This document shows, one piece after another, positions 1-8,307 of a stretch of DNA of 64,000 bases (position 1 is the first letter of the stretch; each line of letters opens with the position of its first letter). Source of the stretch: Hoeflea_A sp965228785 (GTDB lineage: Bacteria > Pseudomonadota > Alphaproteobacteria > Rhizobiales > Rhizobiaceae). The DNA is taken from assembly GCA_965228785.1 (NCBI GenBank), contig CBDDIF010000001.1, positions 3,286,001 through 3,350,000 of the forward strand, given 5' to 3'. The notes under the pieces are model-generated. The model did not search any database. It saw nothing but the letters and a program-made list of their open reading frames with translations, and was not told the origin of the DNA. The position numbers were made by a program, and so were the translations under genes.

Positions 1-2
1 TG

Positions 3-203
3 CTCGTTGTGCACGACCTGTCATCGGTTCTGGATCATTGCAACGCTGCGCTTTTGCTGGGCCACGGTGAGGCCTGTTTCGGTTCGGTGGAGGAGGTGGT
101 GACACCAGACCGTTTGATCGAGCATGGCTACCTTTCTGAGAGTCAGGTCGCCTGGATGCTTCGCGCACCTCAGCCACGATCTGTGGAGGTCGGTGGTGTT
201 TGA
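3..203 (+). CDS. Metal ABC transporter ATP-binding protein, C-terminal fragment
   Basis: This is the tail of a gene that begins before the window. The frame opens with the switch-histidine segment VVHDLSSVLDHC, which matches the H-loop of ABC ATPases, followed by the usual regulatory tail (LLLGHGEACFGSVEEVV, then a predicted helix). About 67 residues are visible. The stop overlaps the likely GTG start of the next gene by a few bases, so translation is probably coupled. With the permease and binding protein that follow, it would be the cytoplasmic ATPase of a zinc or manganese importer (ZnuC/AztA-like). The nucleotide-binding motifs lie outside the window, so the family call rests on the H-loop and on gene order. 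Confidence 0.8.
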   Translation, partial: LVVHDLSSVLDHCNAALLLGHGEACFGSVEEVVTPDRLIEHGYLSESQVAWMLRAPQPRSVEVGGV

Positions 204-1098
204 CGTTTTCTCAGAAATGTGGAGCTACGCTTTCATGCGGCGCGCGTTTGTCGCGACAAGCATCCTCTCGGCCTCAATTGCGCCAGTAGGGGCATTCCTC
301 GTCTTGCGACGGCTGTCTCTTGCGGGCGAAGCCATGGCCCATGCAATCACACCCGGGATCGTCATCGGCTTTGTGTCCGCCGGCCTTTCCGTCGTATCGC
401 TTTTGGTCGGTGGATTGATCGCGGGAGTCGGGGTCGCAGCTCTCACAGCATTTCTGGCGCGTCGGACCATTCTGCGAAGTGACGCCAGTCTTGCCTCGCT
501 TTACCTCATTGCGCTGGCCGTGGGCATTTTTGTTCTGTCGACTGCCGGGTCCGCGATTCCGCTGAAGAGTTTCTTGTTTGGCTCAATCCTGGGAATTGAC
601 GATGCTTCCATGATCCTGCTCGGGTGTGTAGCCACTGTCACTCTTGTGTCATTCGCGGTGCTGCTCAGACCCCTGATCATGAGCACGATCGATCCCGTCT
701 TTTTCGAAACGCAGGTGCGGAGACCCTGGCTGATTGAGCAAGGCTTTATGCTGCTGCTGGTGCTAAATCTTCTGGCTGCCTTCAAGACTTTGGGCACGCT
801 GATGGCAGTGGGGTTGATGATCCTGCCCGCGACCTCGGCGCGTTACTGGTCCAACACAATCACTTTGCAGATGGTCCTGGGATTTCTTCTCTCGCTGATC
901 AGCTGTTGGCTGGGACTGACGCTCTCCTATCTTTTCCCAAACACCCCGTCCGGGCCGAGCATCGTGTTGGTGGCCGGCGCCATTTTTACGCTGTCGTTCA
1001 TTCTGGGACCCTTGGGGCTGGCGGCACGACTGACGCGCAAAGCGGCGCCGACAAGCCGCGCACCATACTTCATTACCAAGACAGGGAGATCCCGATGA
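196..1098 (+). CDS. Zinc/manganese ABC transporter permease (ZnuB/AztB-like)
   Basis: Polytopic inner-membrane protein of the ABC-3 family, which forms the translocation pore for Zn2+ or Mn2+. The sequence shows about eight hydrophobic segments, the family hallmark region SLAGEAMAHAITPG near the N-terminus and GTLMAVGLMILPA in the later half. I prefer the GTG at 196 because GGAGG lies at 185-189 and the start overlaps the ATPase stop. The longer in-frame ATG at 124 lies inside the ATPase gene and would add a non-family N-terminus, and an ATG at 217 is another option. The gene ends in an ATGA overlap with the binding protein gene, so ATPase, permease and binding protein form one operon. Confidence 0.88.
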   Translation: MFDVFSEMWSYAFMRRAFVATSILSASIAPVGAFLVLRRLSLAGEAMAHAITPGIVIGFVSAGLSVVSLLVGGLIAGVGVAALTAFLARRTILRSDASLASLYLIALAVGIFVLSTAGSAIPLKSFLFGSILGIDDASMILLGCVATVTLVSFAVLLRPLIMSTIDPVFFETQVRRPWLIEQGFMLLLVLNLLAAFKTLGTLMAVGLMILPATSARYWSNTITLQMVLGFLLSLISCWLGLTLSYLFPNTPSGPSIVLVAGAIFTLSFILGPLGLAARLTRKAAPTSRAPYFITKTGRSR

Positions 1099-1988
1099 GT
1101 ATTCTGAAGTCTACCTATGCGATCGCCATTTCGCTGGCCGTTGCAGCCATGCCGTCGGCGGCTGGCGCAAAGGATCTGAAGGTCGTCGCCAGTTTTTCGA
1201 TCCTCGGTGACATGGTTGAGCAGGTTGTCGGAGACCATGCGACCGTGACCACTATTGTCGGTCCGGATGCGGACGCGCATGTTTACCAACCCTCTGTTGC
1301 GGACGTCCGCGCAGTGGCGGATGCAGATGTGATCTTTGTCAACGGGCTGGGATTTGAGACCTGGTCGGATGCGCTGATCAAGGAATCCGGATCCAAAGGC
1401 AGCGTTCATGTGGCAACCGAAGGCGTTACGCCGCTGCTGGTTGACGGAATAGTCGATCCTCACGCTTGGAATGCGCTGACCAATGGCGTCATTTACGTTC
1501 GTAACATTGCTGCGGTCCTGTCGCATACAATGCCGGAGCATGCCGATGACATCGCGGCGAACGCGGCAAGTTATATCGCCGAATTGGAAGCCCTGGATGC
1601 GCAAACCAGGACACAGCTCGCAACCTTGCCGGCTGCCATGCGTACAGTCGTCACGGCGCACGATGCCTTCGGTTATCTCGCCGATGCATATGGGTTGAAT
1701 TTTCTCGCGCCGGTTGGCATTGACACGGAAGCCGAACCGTCAGCGCGGGAGCTGGCTGCATTGATTGATCAGGTCAAGGCTGAAGGTGTGGCAGCGTTGT
1801 TCGTGGAAAACATCACCAGCCCGGCGCTCGTGCAACAAGTGGCGGATGAAACCGGTCTGAACATAGGTGGGCGCCTCTTCTCTGATGCCCTTTCAGAGCG
1901 TGGCGGCCCGGCGACGAGTTATCTTGCGATGTTCGAGCATAATCTTGGAACACTGGTAAAGGCCTTGAAGTCCGGACAAGGCAGCTGA
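1095..1988 (+). CDS. Zinc/manganese ABC transporter substrate-binding protein (AztC/ZnuA-like)
   Basis: Periplasmic cluster A-I solute-binding protein, 297 residues, with a Sec signal peptide ending near residue 25. Candidate metal ligands are His62 (in AHVYQPS), His123 (DPHAW), His189 (AHDAFGY) and Asp264 (LFSDAL). The 66- and 75-residue gaps between the last three equal those I recall for AztC of Paracoccus. The segment between the first two histidines is short and lacks the long His-rich loop of classical ZnuA, again like AztC. The ATG at 1095 overlaps the permease stop (ATGA); the upstream in-frame extension lies inside the permease gene. No Zur site is visible because the operon promoter is outside the window. 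Manganese specificity is possible, but a His3Asp set favours zinc. Confidence 0.88.
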   Translation: MSILKSTYAIAISLAVAAMPSAAGAKDLKVVASFSILGDMVEQVVGDHATVTTIVGPDADAHVYQPSVADVRAVADADVIFVNGLGFETWSDALIKESGSKGSVHVATEGVTPLLVDGIVDPHAWNALTNGVIYVRNIAAVLSHTMPEHADDIAANAASYIAELEALDAQTRTQLATLPAAMRTVVTAHDAFGYLADAYGLNFLAPVGIDTEAEPSARELAALIDQVKAEGVAALFVENITSPALVQQVADETGLNIGGRLFSDALSERGGPATSYLAMFEHNLGTLVKALKSGQGS

Positions 1989-2007
1989 GGCCCGACAGAC
2001 AGGGAAA

Positions 2008-2041
2008 AGGCTCCTACCGGGTGGATAGGAGCCTTTTTTTG
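2008..2041 (+). terminator. Rho-independent terminator of the metal importer operon
   Basis: A perfect 9-bp stem (AGGCTCCTA at 2008-2016 with TAGGAGCCT at 2026-2034) encloses a 9-nt loop and is followed by a run of seven T on the plus strand. It lies 20 bases after the stop of the binding protein gene, a classical intrinsic terminator position. Confidence 0.9.
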
Positions 2042-2056
2042 TCCTGGTCGCCTGGA

Positions 2057-2722
2057 TCAGGATTCTCCTGCCATCAGCTTTTCAAAGTAATCATCCATGG
2101 TGATCACGCCACCTTCGCTTTCAGTCTTGCCCTGGTCCTTCTCCGGTAGAACATCCTGCATGATGTCCAGGCGTTTCCAGCTGGGGAAAGGTTGCGAGCC
2201 GTCCTTGGCGGGCACGTAGGGGCTGGGCTCGACCCGCTTGTGTTTGTGAATGTACCGGGCGCAGTTGATCCAGCATGATGTTACTTCGACCCGCGCGATC
2301 ATGCTGGCCCCCGGATAGCGCGCCATCTCCGGATCATCGAAGGACAGTTGCGCGTTGCCCTGAATACGTACACGGTGCGGTGTTTCGAAATCGATCAGCA
2401 GTATTCCCACTTTGCCTGACGACTGGATGTTGCCCATCGATTTGAACATACCGTTGCCGTCATAAGCCGGGAAAATCACCGTCTTCGGATCCAGTACGCT
2501 CAATACACCGGGTGATCCGCCCTTGTAGCTGACCGTGGGTTCGCCGGCTGCGTTGACTGTCGACAGAAAGAAGAAATCGCGGCTTTCGATGAATGGAACA
2601 TGGGGTTCCTCGATTTCTTCTCGGATGACGGCGTCAAATACGGTGTTGGCGAGTTTTTCGGTGCCCTGGGTCCTTTGCAGCTCTCGCTCGGCGTCGGAGT
2701 AAAAGGAGTCGGAGGTTAACAT
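2057..2722 (-). CDS. Pyridoxamine 5'-phosphate oxidase-like FMN-binding protein
   Basis: Soluble 221-residue protein of the split-barrel FMN-binding superfamily. The segments FFFLSTVNAAGEPTVSYKGGSPGVLSV, IFPAYDGNGMFKSMGNI and GILLIDFETPHRVRIQGNA are typical of the PNPOx-like proteins annotated as pyridoxamine 5'-phosphate oxidase family or flavin reductases. It lacks features needed to call it the true vitamin B6 enzyme PdxH, so its substrate is unknown. The start at 2722 is chosen because CTGGAGATCAAC gives a good ribosome site; the longer frame upstream runs through the hairpin at 2801-2831 and is not family-like. It stands alone, convergent with the importer operon. Confidence 0.8.
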   Translation of the reverse strand: MLTSDSFYSDAERELQRTQGTEKLANTVFDAVIREEIEEPHVPFIESRDFFFLSTVNAAGEPTVSYKGGSPGVLSVLDPKTVIFPAYDGNGMFKSMGNIQSSGKVGILLIDFETPHRVRIQGNAQLSFDDPEMARYPGASMIARVEVTSCWINCARYIHKHKRVEPSPYVPAKDGSQPFPSWKRLDIMQDVLPEKDQGKTESEGGVITMDDYFEKLMAGES

Positions 2723-2800
2723 GTTGATCTCCAGGTATTTCGTCGGGTGGGAGGAGGTCTGGTGGGCAGTCCGCCGGCCGGGGACCTTCCTCGCAACGGA

Positions 2801-2831
2801 AAAGGGCCACGCTGTTCTTGCGCGGCCCTTT
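2801..2831 (-). terminator. Hairpin terminator for the beta-propeller gene
   Basis: The stem pairs 2801-2812 with 2820-2831 with one A/C mismatch (AAAGGGCC with GGCCCTTT as the outer part) and a 7-nt loop. Read on the minus strand it ends in TTTT just after the stop of the gene at 2838-3788, so it most likely terminates that gene. Confidence 0.65.
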
Positions 2832-2837
2832 GAGAAT

Positions 2838-3788
2838 TCAGTCTCGTTTGGCCTGGAAGATGTCCATGCCGCCTCGACCGCCTTCACGGTCGGATGCGAA
2901 GGCGAGGTATGTGCCGTCTGCGGTGGCCGATGGCATGTGCTCTTCTGCTGGTGTGTTGATGGGAGCAGCGAATGCGACCGGGTTCACGAACTTGGCCGGA
3001 TCGGGTTCGGTATGGGCGTTCTCGAACTGCCACAGATCGCTGCCGCCCACACCGCCCTCAGGGTAGATGGCCCAGATCAGACCGTGGAACGGGTCGAAAT
3101 GCGCGTCCACGTGTGGTGTGCTGTTTGGCAGAATTTCGGCCGTTGATGCGGTCATGTTTTCGCGCGAGAAGCTGGTGCGCTTGAATTCCAGCGTGCCAAG
3201 GTCGGTTGAAGCCGCAGAGGTAAAGTAGATTTTGTCACCCATGAGGATCGGGCAACTGTCGAACCCAGCTCCATTAACGCCGCCGTCCTCCTGGCAACCG
3301 AGGTGCTTTGCGGGTTCCCACGCCTGATCATCCGTGATGTTTTCGCGGTAGCTGGCGTAAAGGTCCAGCGAACCACATCCGCCGGGGCGGTCGCTGGCAA
3401 AAATCAGATAGTGACCGTCTTCAGACAGGACCGGACTGTGATCGGTTGTGCTGCTGTTGATTGTGTCCGGGAGCAGGGCAGGGGCTCCCCAAGGCTCGGA
3501 CGGAGAGCTTCTGTGCGAGACATAAATGTCATACCGGGTCTCCGACCCGTCCTTGCGGAAGATCCAGCCGTCCTCGATATCCGCATCCTGGTTCTTGTTG
3601 GGCCGGTTTGACGAGAAATAGAGCGTCAGCCCATCTGCCGTCATAACCGAAAATGCCTCGTGGTACTCGGTGTTGATGTTGTCACCGATGTCCATGAGGT
3701 TCCAACTTCCCTGGCCGGCGGTTGCGGCGGAGCCAGACAGTGCTATCGCACAGGTCGCAGCCAAGAGTTTCAATGATGTTTTGTCCAT
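2838..3788 (-). CDS. Secreted WD40-like (PD40/TolB-type) beta-propeller protein
   Basis: Exported protein of 316 residues with a signal peptide (KLLAATCAIALSGSAATA). It carries repeated PD40-type strands such as LTLYFSSNRP, HYLIFASDRPGGCGSLDLYAS, KIYFTSAAS and TYLAFASDREGGRGGMDIFQA, the TolB-like propeller signature. No catalytic residues are apparent; such proteins usually act as periplasmic binding or scaffolding modules and I cannot name a ligand. The ATG at 3788 sits behind AGGGAGGACACC, a strong ribosome site that is repeated exactly in front of the acyl-CoA synthetase gene at 5671. A longer start at 3812 is less likely. Confidence 0.82.
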   Translation of the reverse strand: MDKTSLKLLAATCAIALSGSAATAGQGSWNLMDIGDNINTEYHEAFSVMTADGLTLYFSSNRPNKNQDADIEDGWIFRKDGSETRYDIYVSHRSSPSEPWGAPALLPDTINSSTTDHSPVLSEDGHYLIFASDRPGGCGSLDLYASYRENITDDQAWEPAKHLGCQEDGGVNGAGFDSCPILMGDKIYFTSAASTDLGTLEFKRTSFSRENMTASTAEILPNSTPHVDAHFDPFHGLIWAIYPEGGVGGSDLWQFENAHTEPDPAKFVNPVAFAAPINTPAEEHMPSATADGTYLAFASDREGGRGGMDIFQAKRD

Positions 3789-3984
3789 GGTGTCCTCCCT
3801 TTGGAACAACATGGTCTGGTGCCCTCCGTGCCCAGATGCGTGCCAACCGGCTACGGGGAGAAGGCATCAGAGGGCACCAAACCAATTGATTGGAAGAGAG
3901 TGCCAAGTGATGTCAGATTTTGATTTCATCTGTTTGCGACGTTCTTGCCTGATGTTGCTCACATAGGCGGCCCAAGCAGGGATG

Positions 3985-4016
3985 AAAAAACCCATGGCGT
4001 CGTCAGACGCCATGGG
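3985..4016 (-). terminator. Rho-independent terminator of the fatty acid operon
   Basis: An 11-bp perfect stem (3991-4001 with 4006-4016) closed by a GTCA tetraloop, followed on the minus strand by six T (3985-3990 read as A on the plus strand). It lies 27 bases beyond the stop of the acyl-CoA synthetase gene. Confidence 0.92.
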
Positions 4017-4042
4017 CCAACGTGTCGTCGTGTGTGGTGGGA

Positions 4043-5671
4043 TCAGGTCTGTCGCAACTGAACTCGGCGGATTTTGCCGGAAATCGTCTTGGGCAAGGTC
4101 GTTACGAATTCTATTTTGCGCGGGTATTTGTAGGGGGCCGTCAGCTTCTTGCAGAAATCCTGGATTTCCTCAGCCAGCGTGTCGTCACCCGCCGTTCCTT
4201 CTGAAAGAACGATGAAGGCCTTGACCAATTGGCCGCGCGTCTCGTCCGGGATACCCACGACCGCGCTTTCAGCGATCTTGGGATGCTCCAGCAATGCACT
4301 CTCCACCTCGAAGGGACTGATCCGATACCCCGCGGACGAGATCAGGTCATCAGACCGGCCCTCGAACCACAGATAGCCGTCGGCATCGCGTGAAGCGGTG
4401 TCTCCCGTATAGTACCACCCATTTCGGAACGGCTCGGTCACAAGCGAGCCGTCTTGCAGATAGCCGTGAAACAGGCCCGGTGGCCAGGCGTCAGAGGTGC
4501 GAATGGCGATATGTCCGATGGTGCCATCCGGAACGACATTGCCATCATCGTCGACGACATCGACGTCAAAGCCCGGGACCGGTTTGCCCATGGAACCCAA
4601 ACGCGTCTCTACATCCGGAAAGTTCCCGACGATGTTGATGGTTTCCGTCTGGCCATAACCGTCGGCGATCACGGAACCGGTGTGCTCTTGCCAATAGCGA
4701 ATGACCTCGGGATTCAGCGGCTCGCCAGCGCCGAGGCAACGGCGCAACGACGACAGGTCGTATTGTGTCAGGTCCTGCTGTGCGAAAAGCCGGTAGACCG
4801 TGGGCGGTGCGCAAAATGTCGTCACACCCAGTTCGGCAATGGCTTTCAGGTGCGCTTCGACGTCCATGCCAGGCGCATCGTAGAGCACGGTGGTCACACC
4901 CATCAGCATCTGCGGGAACAACATCCCCCATGCAGCCTTTGCCCACCCGGTGTCCGTCAGGGTCCAGTGCACATCGCTTTCGCGCAAATCCATCCAAAAC
5001 AGCGCTGTCGCCGCATGGGCCAGGGCGTAACCGAAATTGCGCGGCACCATTTTGGGCAGGGCGGTGGTGCCGGATGTGAAATAGATCATCATGGTGTCTT
5101 CGGATGAGAAAGGAGCAACATCCTGAGCAACCAAACTGCCGTTCTGCGCCTCGCAAAGGTCCGCGAAAGACAGCCAATCGTCCGATGCGTCCCCAACGAC
5201 AATAAGGTGGTCGAGTGTCGGGCACTCACTGCGGATTGCATCGACCTTTTCGACATGTTCGGGGGAGACGATCGCTGCCTTGGCGCCGGCCTGATTGATA
5301 CGATAGGCGATGTCCTTGGCAGTCAGCAGATTGGTGCCCGGCATTGAGATCACGCCGGCTTTCATGCAACCAAACAACACTTTGTGCCATTCCGGTCTGC
5401 GTCCGATAACCAAACAGGCGGCATCCCCGCGTTCCAGACCAAGAGCCAGTAGCGCTTGCGCAAACTGTGCGGAGGCCAGAGAAAGATCGGAATAGGTCAG
5501 TGTGGTTTTAGACCCTGCCACGACATCGATCGCCAGAAGGGCATCCTTGTCCGCCTCCCTGGCTCGGGCGTCCAGGACGTCAAACGCGAAATTGAACGAC
5601 TCGGGGATATCGACTTTGAAGTTACTGCGTGCCGCCTCGTAGCTGCGGTCAATGTGGTCGAATGTGATCAT
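4043..5671 (-). CDS. Acyl-CoA synthetase, medium-chain (ACSM-like) AMP-forming ligase
   Basis: Adenylate-forming enzyme of 542 residues that would activate a carboxylic acid with ATP and CoA. It has the P-loop-like motif YFTSGTTALPKMVPRNF, the core motif DGYGQTETINIVGNF, NGWYYTGDTASRDADGYLWFEGR, and a C-terminal catalytic lysine region PKTISGKIRR. The GYGQTET form resembles the medium-chain (ACSM) and benzoate/acyl ligase branch. The start at 5671 has AGGGAGGACACC ahead of it; the long upstream extension only overlaps the dehydrogenase gene in another frame. It is the last gene of an operon with acyl-CoA dehydrogenase and thiolase, ended by the terminator at 3985-4016. The exact acid is not deducible. 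Confidence 0.88.
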   Translation of the reverse strand: MITFDHIDRSYEAARSNFKVDIPESFNFAFDVLDARAREADKDALLAIDVVAGSKTTLTYSDLSLASAQFAQALLALGLERGDAACLVIGRRPEWHKVLFGCMKAGVISMPGTNLLTAKDIAYRINQAGAKAAIVSPEHVEKVDAIRSECPTLDHLIVVGDASDDWLSFADLCEAQNGSLVAQDVAPFSSEDTMMIYFTSGTTALPKMVPRNFGYALAHAATALFWMDLRESDVHWTLTDTGWAKAAWGMLFPQMLMGVTTVLYDAPGMDVEAHLKAIAELGVTTFCAPPTVYRLFAQQDLTQYDLSSLRRCLGAGEPLNPEVIRYWQEHTGSVIADGYGQTETINIVGNFPDVETRLGSMGKPVPGFDVDVVDDDGNVVPDGTIGHIAIRTSDAWPPGLFHGYLQDGSLVTEPFRNGWYYTGDTASRDADGYLWFEGRSDDLISSAGYRISPFEVESALLEHPKIAESAVVGIPDETRGQLVKAFIVLSEGTAGDDTLAEEIQDFCKKLTAPYKYPRKIEFVTTLPKTISGKIRRVQLRQT

Positions 5672-5682
5672 GGTGTCCTCCC

Positions 5683-6825
5683 TCAGCCGGTATTGCGCAG
5701 CACATCGCGCGCAATGACCAGCTTCTGCACTTCGCTGGTGCCCTCGTAGATCTGGCAGATACGCACATCGCGATAGATGCGCTCCACCGGAAAATCGCGC
5801 AGGTAGCCGTAGCCGCCATGGATCTGAATGGCGGCGGAACAGACGCGCTCGGCCATTTCCGAGGCAAAGAGTTTTGCCATGGAAGCCTCGCGCAGGCACG
5901 GTGCGCCAGTATCCTTCTTGCTGGCGGCCAGCATGATAAGACCGCGCGCAGCTTCGATATCAGTCACCATTTCCGCGAGTTTGAAGGAAATGCCCTGATT
6001 GGATGCGATCGGCGCGCCGAAGGCCTGACGTTCCGAGGCATAGTCGCGAGCCACCTCGAAGGCCTTGCGGGCCATGCCAATGGCTTGCGATGCGATGCCG
6101 ATGCGTCCTCCTTCCAGGTTCGCCAGCGCGATCTTGTAGCCGTCGCCTTCCTCACCCAACCTGTTCTCGATCGGGATCCGCATGTCATTGAAGCTCAACT
6201 GACAGGTGTCTGAGGAGTTGATCCCGAGCTTTTCTTCAACCCGCACCACTTCATAGCCAGGCGTGTCCGTGGGCACGATGAAGGCGGAAATCCCTCTTTT
6301 ACCCGCAGATTTGTCCGTAACGGCAAAGACAATGATCACCGAACCGTTCTTGCCGGAAGTGATGAACTGCTTGCTGCCGTTGATGACGTAATCGTCGCCG
6401 TCTCGCACTGCCGCCGTGCGCAGGTTGGAGGCATCGGAGCCCGCCTGAGGCTCTGTCAGGGCAAACCCGCCGATCCATTCTCCGCTGGCCAGCTTGGGCA
6501 AGAAGTTCTGTTTCTGGTCCGCGGTCCCGTAGCGAACAATAGGCACACAACCCACTGAGGAATGCACTGAAAGAATGGTTGAACAAGCCCCGTCGCCTGC
6601 CGCGATTTCCTCAATCACGCTGGCGTAACTGACCATGTCGCTGTCGATGCCGCCATATTCTTCGGGCACCAGCATGCCCATAAAGCCAAGCGCGCCCATT
6701 TCGTCCAGTTCTGCGCGAGGAAATCGGTGATCCTTGTCGCGCGCTTCGGCACCGGGCCAAAGCTGCTCTTGCGCGAATTGACGCGCGGTTTCCCGAATAG
6801 CCAGTTGTACGTCGTCCAAAACCAA
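5683..6825 (-). CDS. Acyl-CoA dehydrogenase
   Basis: FAD-dependent acyl-CoA dehydrogenase, 380 residues, the normal length for the short/branched-chain group. It contains the helical N-domain (ETARQFAQEQLWPGAEARD), the family motif FALTEPQAGSDASNLRTAA, and QIHGGYGYLRDFPVERIYRDVRICQIYEGTSEVQ where the glutamate of YEGT is the catalytic base position used in short-chain and isovaleryl-type enzymes. Translation seems to begin at a TTG (6825), with GGAG ten bases upstream and only five bases after the thiolase stop; this gives the expected N-terminus. It would introduce the alpha-beta double bond between the ligase and the thiolase steps. Hydratase and hydroxyacyl-CoA dehydrogenase genes are not in the window. 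Confidence 0.9.
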   Translation of the reverse strand: MVLDDVQLAIRETARQFAQEQLWPGAEARDKDHRFPRAELDEMGALGFMGMLVPEEYGGIDSDMVSYASVIEEIAAGDGACSTILSVHSSVGCVPIVRYGTADQKQNFLPKLASGEWIGGFALTEPQAGSDASNLRTAAVRDGDDYVINGSKQFITSGKNGSVIIVFAVTDKSAGKRGISAFIVPTDTPGYEVVRVEEKLGINSSDTCQLSFNDMRIPIENRLGEEGDGYKIALANLEGGRIGIASQAIGMARKAFEVARDYASERQAFGAPIASNQGISFKLAEMVTDIEAARGLIMLAASKKDTGAPCLREASMAKLFASEMAERVCSAAIQIHGGYGYLRDFPVERIYRDVRICQIYEGTSEVQKLVIARDVLRNTG

Positions 6826-6830
6826 AGGTA

Positions 6831-8015
6831 TTACTCCATCAATTCAAGCGAAACGGCCGTTGCTTCGCCGCCGCCGATGCAGATGGCGGCAAGGCCTGAT
6901 TTGACATGCCGACGCCGCATCGCATTCAAAAGCGTGACGATGATCCGTGCACCCGAGGCTCCGATCGGATGTCCGAGCGCACATGCGCCGCCGTTGACAT
7001 TTGTCAGATCGTGCGGCAACCCGAGCGACTTCATTGCGGCCATGGCAACAACGGCAAAGGCCTCGTTCACCTCGAACAGTCCGTAATCACTCAAATCACT
7101 GCCGGTCTTGGCCAAGAGCTTCTGGACCGCGCCGATGGGTGCAACAGGAAATTTATCAGGTGTCATGCCGTGGCTCGCATGACCGGTGATGCTTGCCAGC
7201 GGGGTCAGCCCTTTCGCCTCGGCTGCCGATGCGCGCGTCAGGATGAGTGCTGCCGCCCCATCGGAGATGCTGGATGCATTCGCGGCGGTCACGGTTCCAT
7301 CACTGGCGAAGGCCGGACGCAGCGATGGGACCTTGTCTGGTCGCGCATTGCGCGGTTGCTCATCACTGTCAACGATCGTGGTTTCCCTGCGGCCCCGCAC
7401 CTCCGTCAAGGCGATCTCATCGGCAAAGGCTCCGTCGGTTTGCGCGGCAAGAGCGCGATCCAGCGAGGCGATGGCATATTCGTCTTGTGCGTCGCGGGTG
7501 AATTGGTAGTCGGCCGCGCAACGTTCGGCAAAGACGCCCATCAGCGTACCTTTCTCATAGGCATCTTCAAGCCCGTCGAGGAACATGTGGTCCTTGAGCT
7601 CAGAATGACCCATGCGCAACCCGCTCCGCACCTTTGGTAACAGGTAGGGAGCGTTCGACATACTCTCTGTGCCGCCAACGAGTGCGATGTCGCAGCTTTG
7701 TGCTGTCAGGCCATCATGGGCCAACATCGTGGCCTTCATGCCAGAGCCACACATCTTGTTCACCGTGGTCGCGACGGCTGTCTCAGGCAGACCTGCACCC
7801 AAGGCGATTTGCCGGGCAGGGGCCTGGCCCTGACCTGCGCTCAGAACATTGCCAAAGATCACCTCGTCAACGTCGCTGGCTGCGGCACCGGCTTGGGCAA
7901 GCGCGGCTCGTGCCGCTACGGTACCAAGCTCGGCAGCGGTCAGGCCCTTTAGCTCACCACCAAGCCCGCCGATGGGTGTGCGTTTCGCGCCGACAATCAC
8001 AATTGGGTCGTTCAT
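6831..8015 (-). CDS. Acetyl-CoA acetyltransferase (thiolase)
   Basis: Thiolase of 394 residues. The nucleophilic cysteine is Cys89 in NKMCGSGMKA; the C-terminal histidine and second cysteine are in GGACALGHPIGASGARI and AAICIGGGEATAVSLE. Length and motifs match degradative or biosynthetic thiolases (AtoB/PhaA type), acting in the cytoplasm on acetoacetyl-CoA or 3-ketoacyl-CoA. The ATG at 8015 has AAGGAAG upstream. It is the first gene of the operon and is divergent from the AraC-type gene at 8308, whose product is the obvious candidate regulator; the 290-bp gap would hold both promoters. Confidence 0.92.
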   Translation of the reverse strand: MNDPIVIVGAKRTPIGGLGGELKGLTAAELGTVAARAALAQAGAAASDVDEVIFGNVLSAGQGQAPARQIALGAGLPETAVATTVNKMCGSGMKATMLAHDGLTAQSCDIALVGGTESMSNAPYLLPKVRSGLRMGHSELKDHMFLDGLEDAYEKGTLMGVFAERCAADYQFTRDAQDEYAIASLDRALAAQTDGAFADEIALTEVRGRRETTIVDSDEQPRNARPDKVPSLRPAFASDGTVTAANASSISDGAAALILTRASAAEAKGLTPLASITGHASHGMTPDKFPVAPIGAVQKLLAKTGSDLSDYGLFEVNEAFAVVAMAAMKSLGLPHDLTNVNGGACALGHPIGASGARIIVTLLNAMRRRHVKSGLAAICIGGGEATAVSLELME

Positions 8016-8307
8016 GAGGCTTCCTTTACGGTGGTGTAACTGTGAGCCTGTCGTACAGTCGGGTGACTTCCCAACGCATAAATCCTGTGGAGGCTTCCGG
8101 TTTCAGGGATGGCCGCGGTTTCCGATACATCCCATTCAATCACTGAAGTGCCATGACCATGCCGCGCCGATGTTTGGCATGCTTTCTGACCCAGGCCAAA
8201 TGGGCCACCTGTGACAGCGGTGGGATGTGTCTGTGCCATGAAGCCTTATCCATCCCCCCACATAAAGCTTGCGTTCCTGCGACACAGTGCCAGTATTGGT
8301 CAACGTG

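Noticed and set aside
927..1661. Long minus-strand frame (244 codons) inside the zinc binding protein gene
   Set aside because: It is antisense to a well-supported gene, has no motif and no ribosome site; GC-rich codon bias creates such mirror frames.
4454..5107. Plus-strand frame of 217 codons opposite the acyl-CoA synthetase
   Set aside because: Antisense shadow of a gene with all family motifs.
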